In this document: positions 6,004 through 6,517 of the stretch, one piece after another
How the letters are laid out: each line of letters opens with the position of its first letter
How positions within the stretch are numbered: the stretch's first letter is position 1
Source: Methylococcaceae bacterium
GTDB taxonomy: Bacteria > Pseudomonadota > Gammaproteobacteria > Methylococcales > Methylomonadaceae
Direction of reading: 5' to 3'
Length of the DNA: 6,517 bases
NCBI GenBank assembly: GCA_947484105.1
Contig: CANKON010000084.1
Span: 1-6,517 of the forward strand
Position numbers and translations under genes: made by a program
The notes under the pieces: model-generated
What the model was told of the DNA's origin: nothing
Databases searched by the model: none
Seen by the model: the letters and a program-made list of their open reading frames with translations, nothing else

Positions 6004-6517
6004 GGCAATACTCCGACCGCTTGATTGTAAAGAGCAAAATCGCGCTGCACGATAATCGTGCGTTCTTTCGCGGACAAAACGGCGAGTTGCGTTTGTGATT
6101 GAATTTTCAACAAATCGATTAAATCAATTTCGCCCACTGAAAAACTGACAAACGTCATTTTCAAATGTTTTTCGGCAACCGTCTTTAATTCGTTTGATAT
6201 GGCTAATTCGGCTTGATTGACCTGCAAATTGTGTTCGGCTTCATGGTGTACTTGTTCTAAATCTCGAAAAAGTTGATCACGTTCTGCGCGTAATTTGTTG
6301 AGTTCGACATTTAACGCTGCCACTTGCGGGGCTAAATGCGCTTGTCCACCAAACGGCACATTTACGCCGATGTTAAAACTTTCGGTGTTATTACTGCGTT
6401 CATCACGGTGGCTTGGACGATCGCTATTAATGCCGACAGTGACATTTGTTTGTCCTGAACCAACTAATTGCAATGCGTCTAATTCAGATTGTTTGCGTTC
6501 AATTTGTGAATTCACAG
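6000..6517 (-). CDS. TolC-family outer membrane efflux factor, CzcC-like (C-terminal part, 5' end outside the window)
   Basis: The frame is open to the right edge and encodes at least the last 171-172 residues of a TolC-type protein, which normally has about 400-450; the GTG at 6515-6513 is probably an internal valine, not the start. The fragment shows an outer membrane beta-strand pair with G-I-N-S-D-R and F-N-I-G-V-N-V-P-F-G-G, then a long alpha-helical barrel region rich in Gln, Glu, Leu and Ala (about 60-165 of the fragment), with V-G-E-I-D-L-I-D-L-L-K-I-Q-S-Q (the S/F-x-V-G-E-x-x-L-x-D-L-L pattern of CzcC-like factors). It ends in YNQAVGVLP, a common terminus for the group. It forms the trimeric exit duct of the metal efflux complex. 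The TGA overlaps the adaptor ATG by four bases. Confidence 0.88.
   Translation of the reverse strand, partial: VNSQIERKQSELDALQLVGSGQTNVTVGINSDRPSHRDERSNNTESFNIGVNVPFGGQAHLAPQVAALNVELNKLRAERDQLFRDLEQVHHEAEHNLQVNQAELAISNELKTVAEKHLKMTFVSFSVGEIDLIDLLKIQSQTQLAVLSAKERTIIVQRDFALYNQAVGVLP

Noticed and set aside
6513..6515. A GTG at the right edge as a start codon for the outer-membrane factor.
   Set aside because: The resulting protein would lack more than half of a TolC-type fold, and the frame remains open to the window edge, so this is an internal valine codon of a cut-off gene.

Overview
The window looks like chromosomal DNA of a flagellated gammaproteobacterium of moderate G+C. The grounds are a flgM-flgN pair of proteobacterial type, a tRNA-Arg(CCU) without an encoded CCA end, and a proteobacterial heavy-metal RND efflux cluster with a DUF3240 gene. 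No finer taxonomic placement can be supported from this sequence.

Left part (1-829, plus strand): the 3' part of flgM (anti-sigma-28 factor), then flgN (chaperone for the hook-filament junction proteins), then a complete tRNA-Arg gene. These look like ordinary core-genome genes.

Right part (851-6517, minus strand, converging on the tRNA): a tripartite metal efflux operon, read from right to left. It holds the C-terminal part of a TolC-family outer-membrane factor, a CzcB-type periplasmic adaptor, a CzcA-type inner-membrane RND pump, and a small DUF3240 protein. The TolC/adaptor and pump/DUF3240 junctions are both 4-base ATGA overlaps, so translation is probably coupled. Adaptor and outer-membrane factor link the proton-driven pump to the outside and would export metal ions from the periplasm or cytoplasm. 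The pump lacks the CusA methionine triad as far as I can align it from memory, so divalent cations (Co, Zn, Cd or Ni) are likelier substrates than Cu(I) or Ag(I).

The notable part is the roughly 720-base stretch between adaptor and pump (4219-4938), where a compact operon would usually have little or nothing. It contains three things of a different kind, all on the minus strand: a short startless remnant of a YeeA/MmeI-like DNA methyltransferase, an intact small coiled-coil membrane protein of DUF1640 type with a strong ribosome binding site, and an 18-codon remnant resembling the start of a small antitoxin. I read this as debris of foreign or accessory genes lodged inside the metal operon. 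I saw no transposase, integrase, CRISPR array or rRNA, and no gene-free stretch longer than 300 bases.
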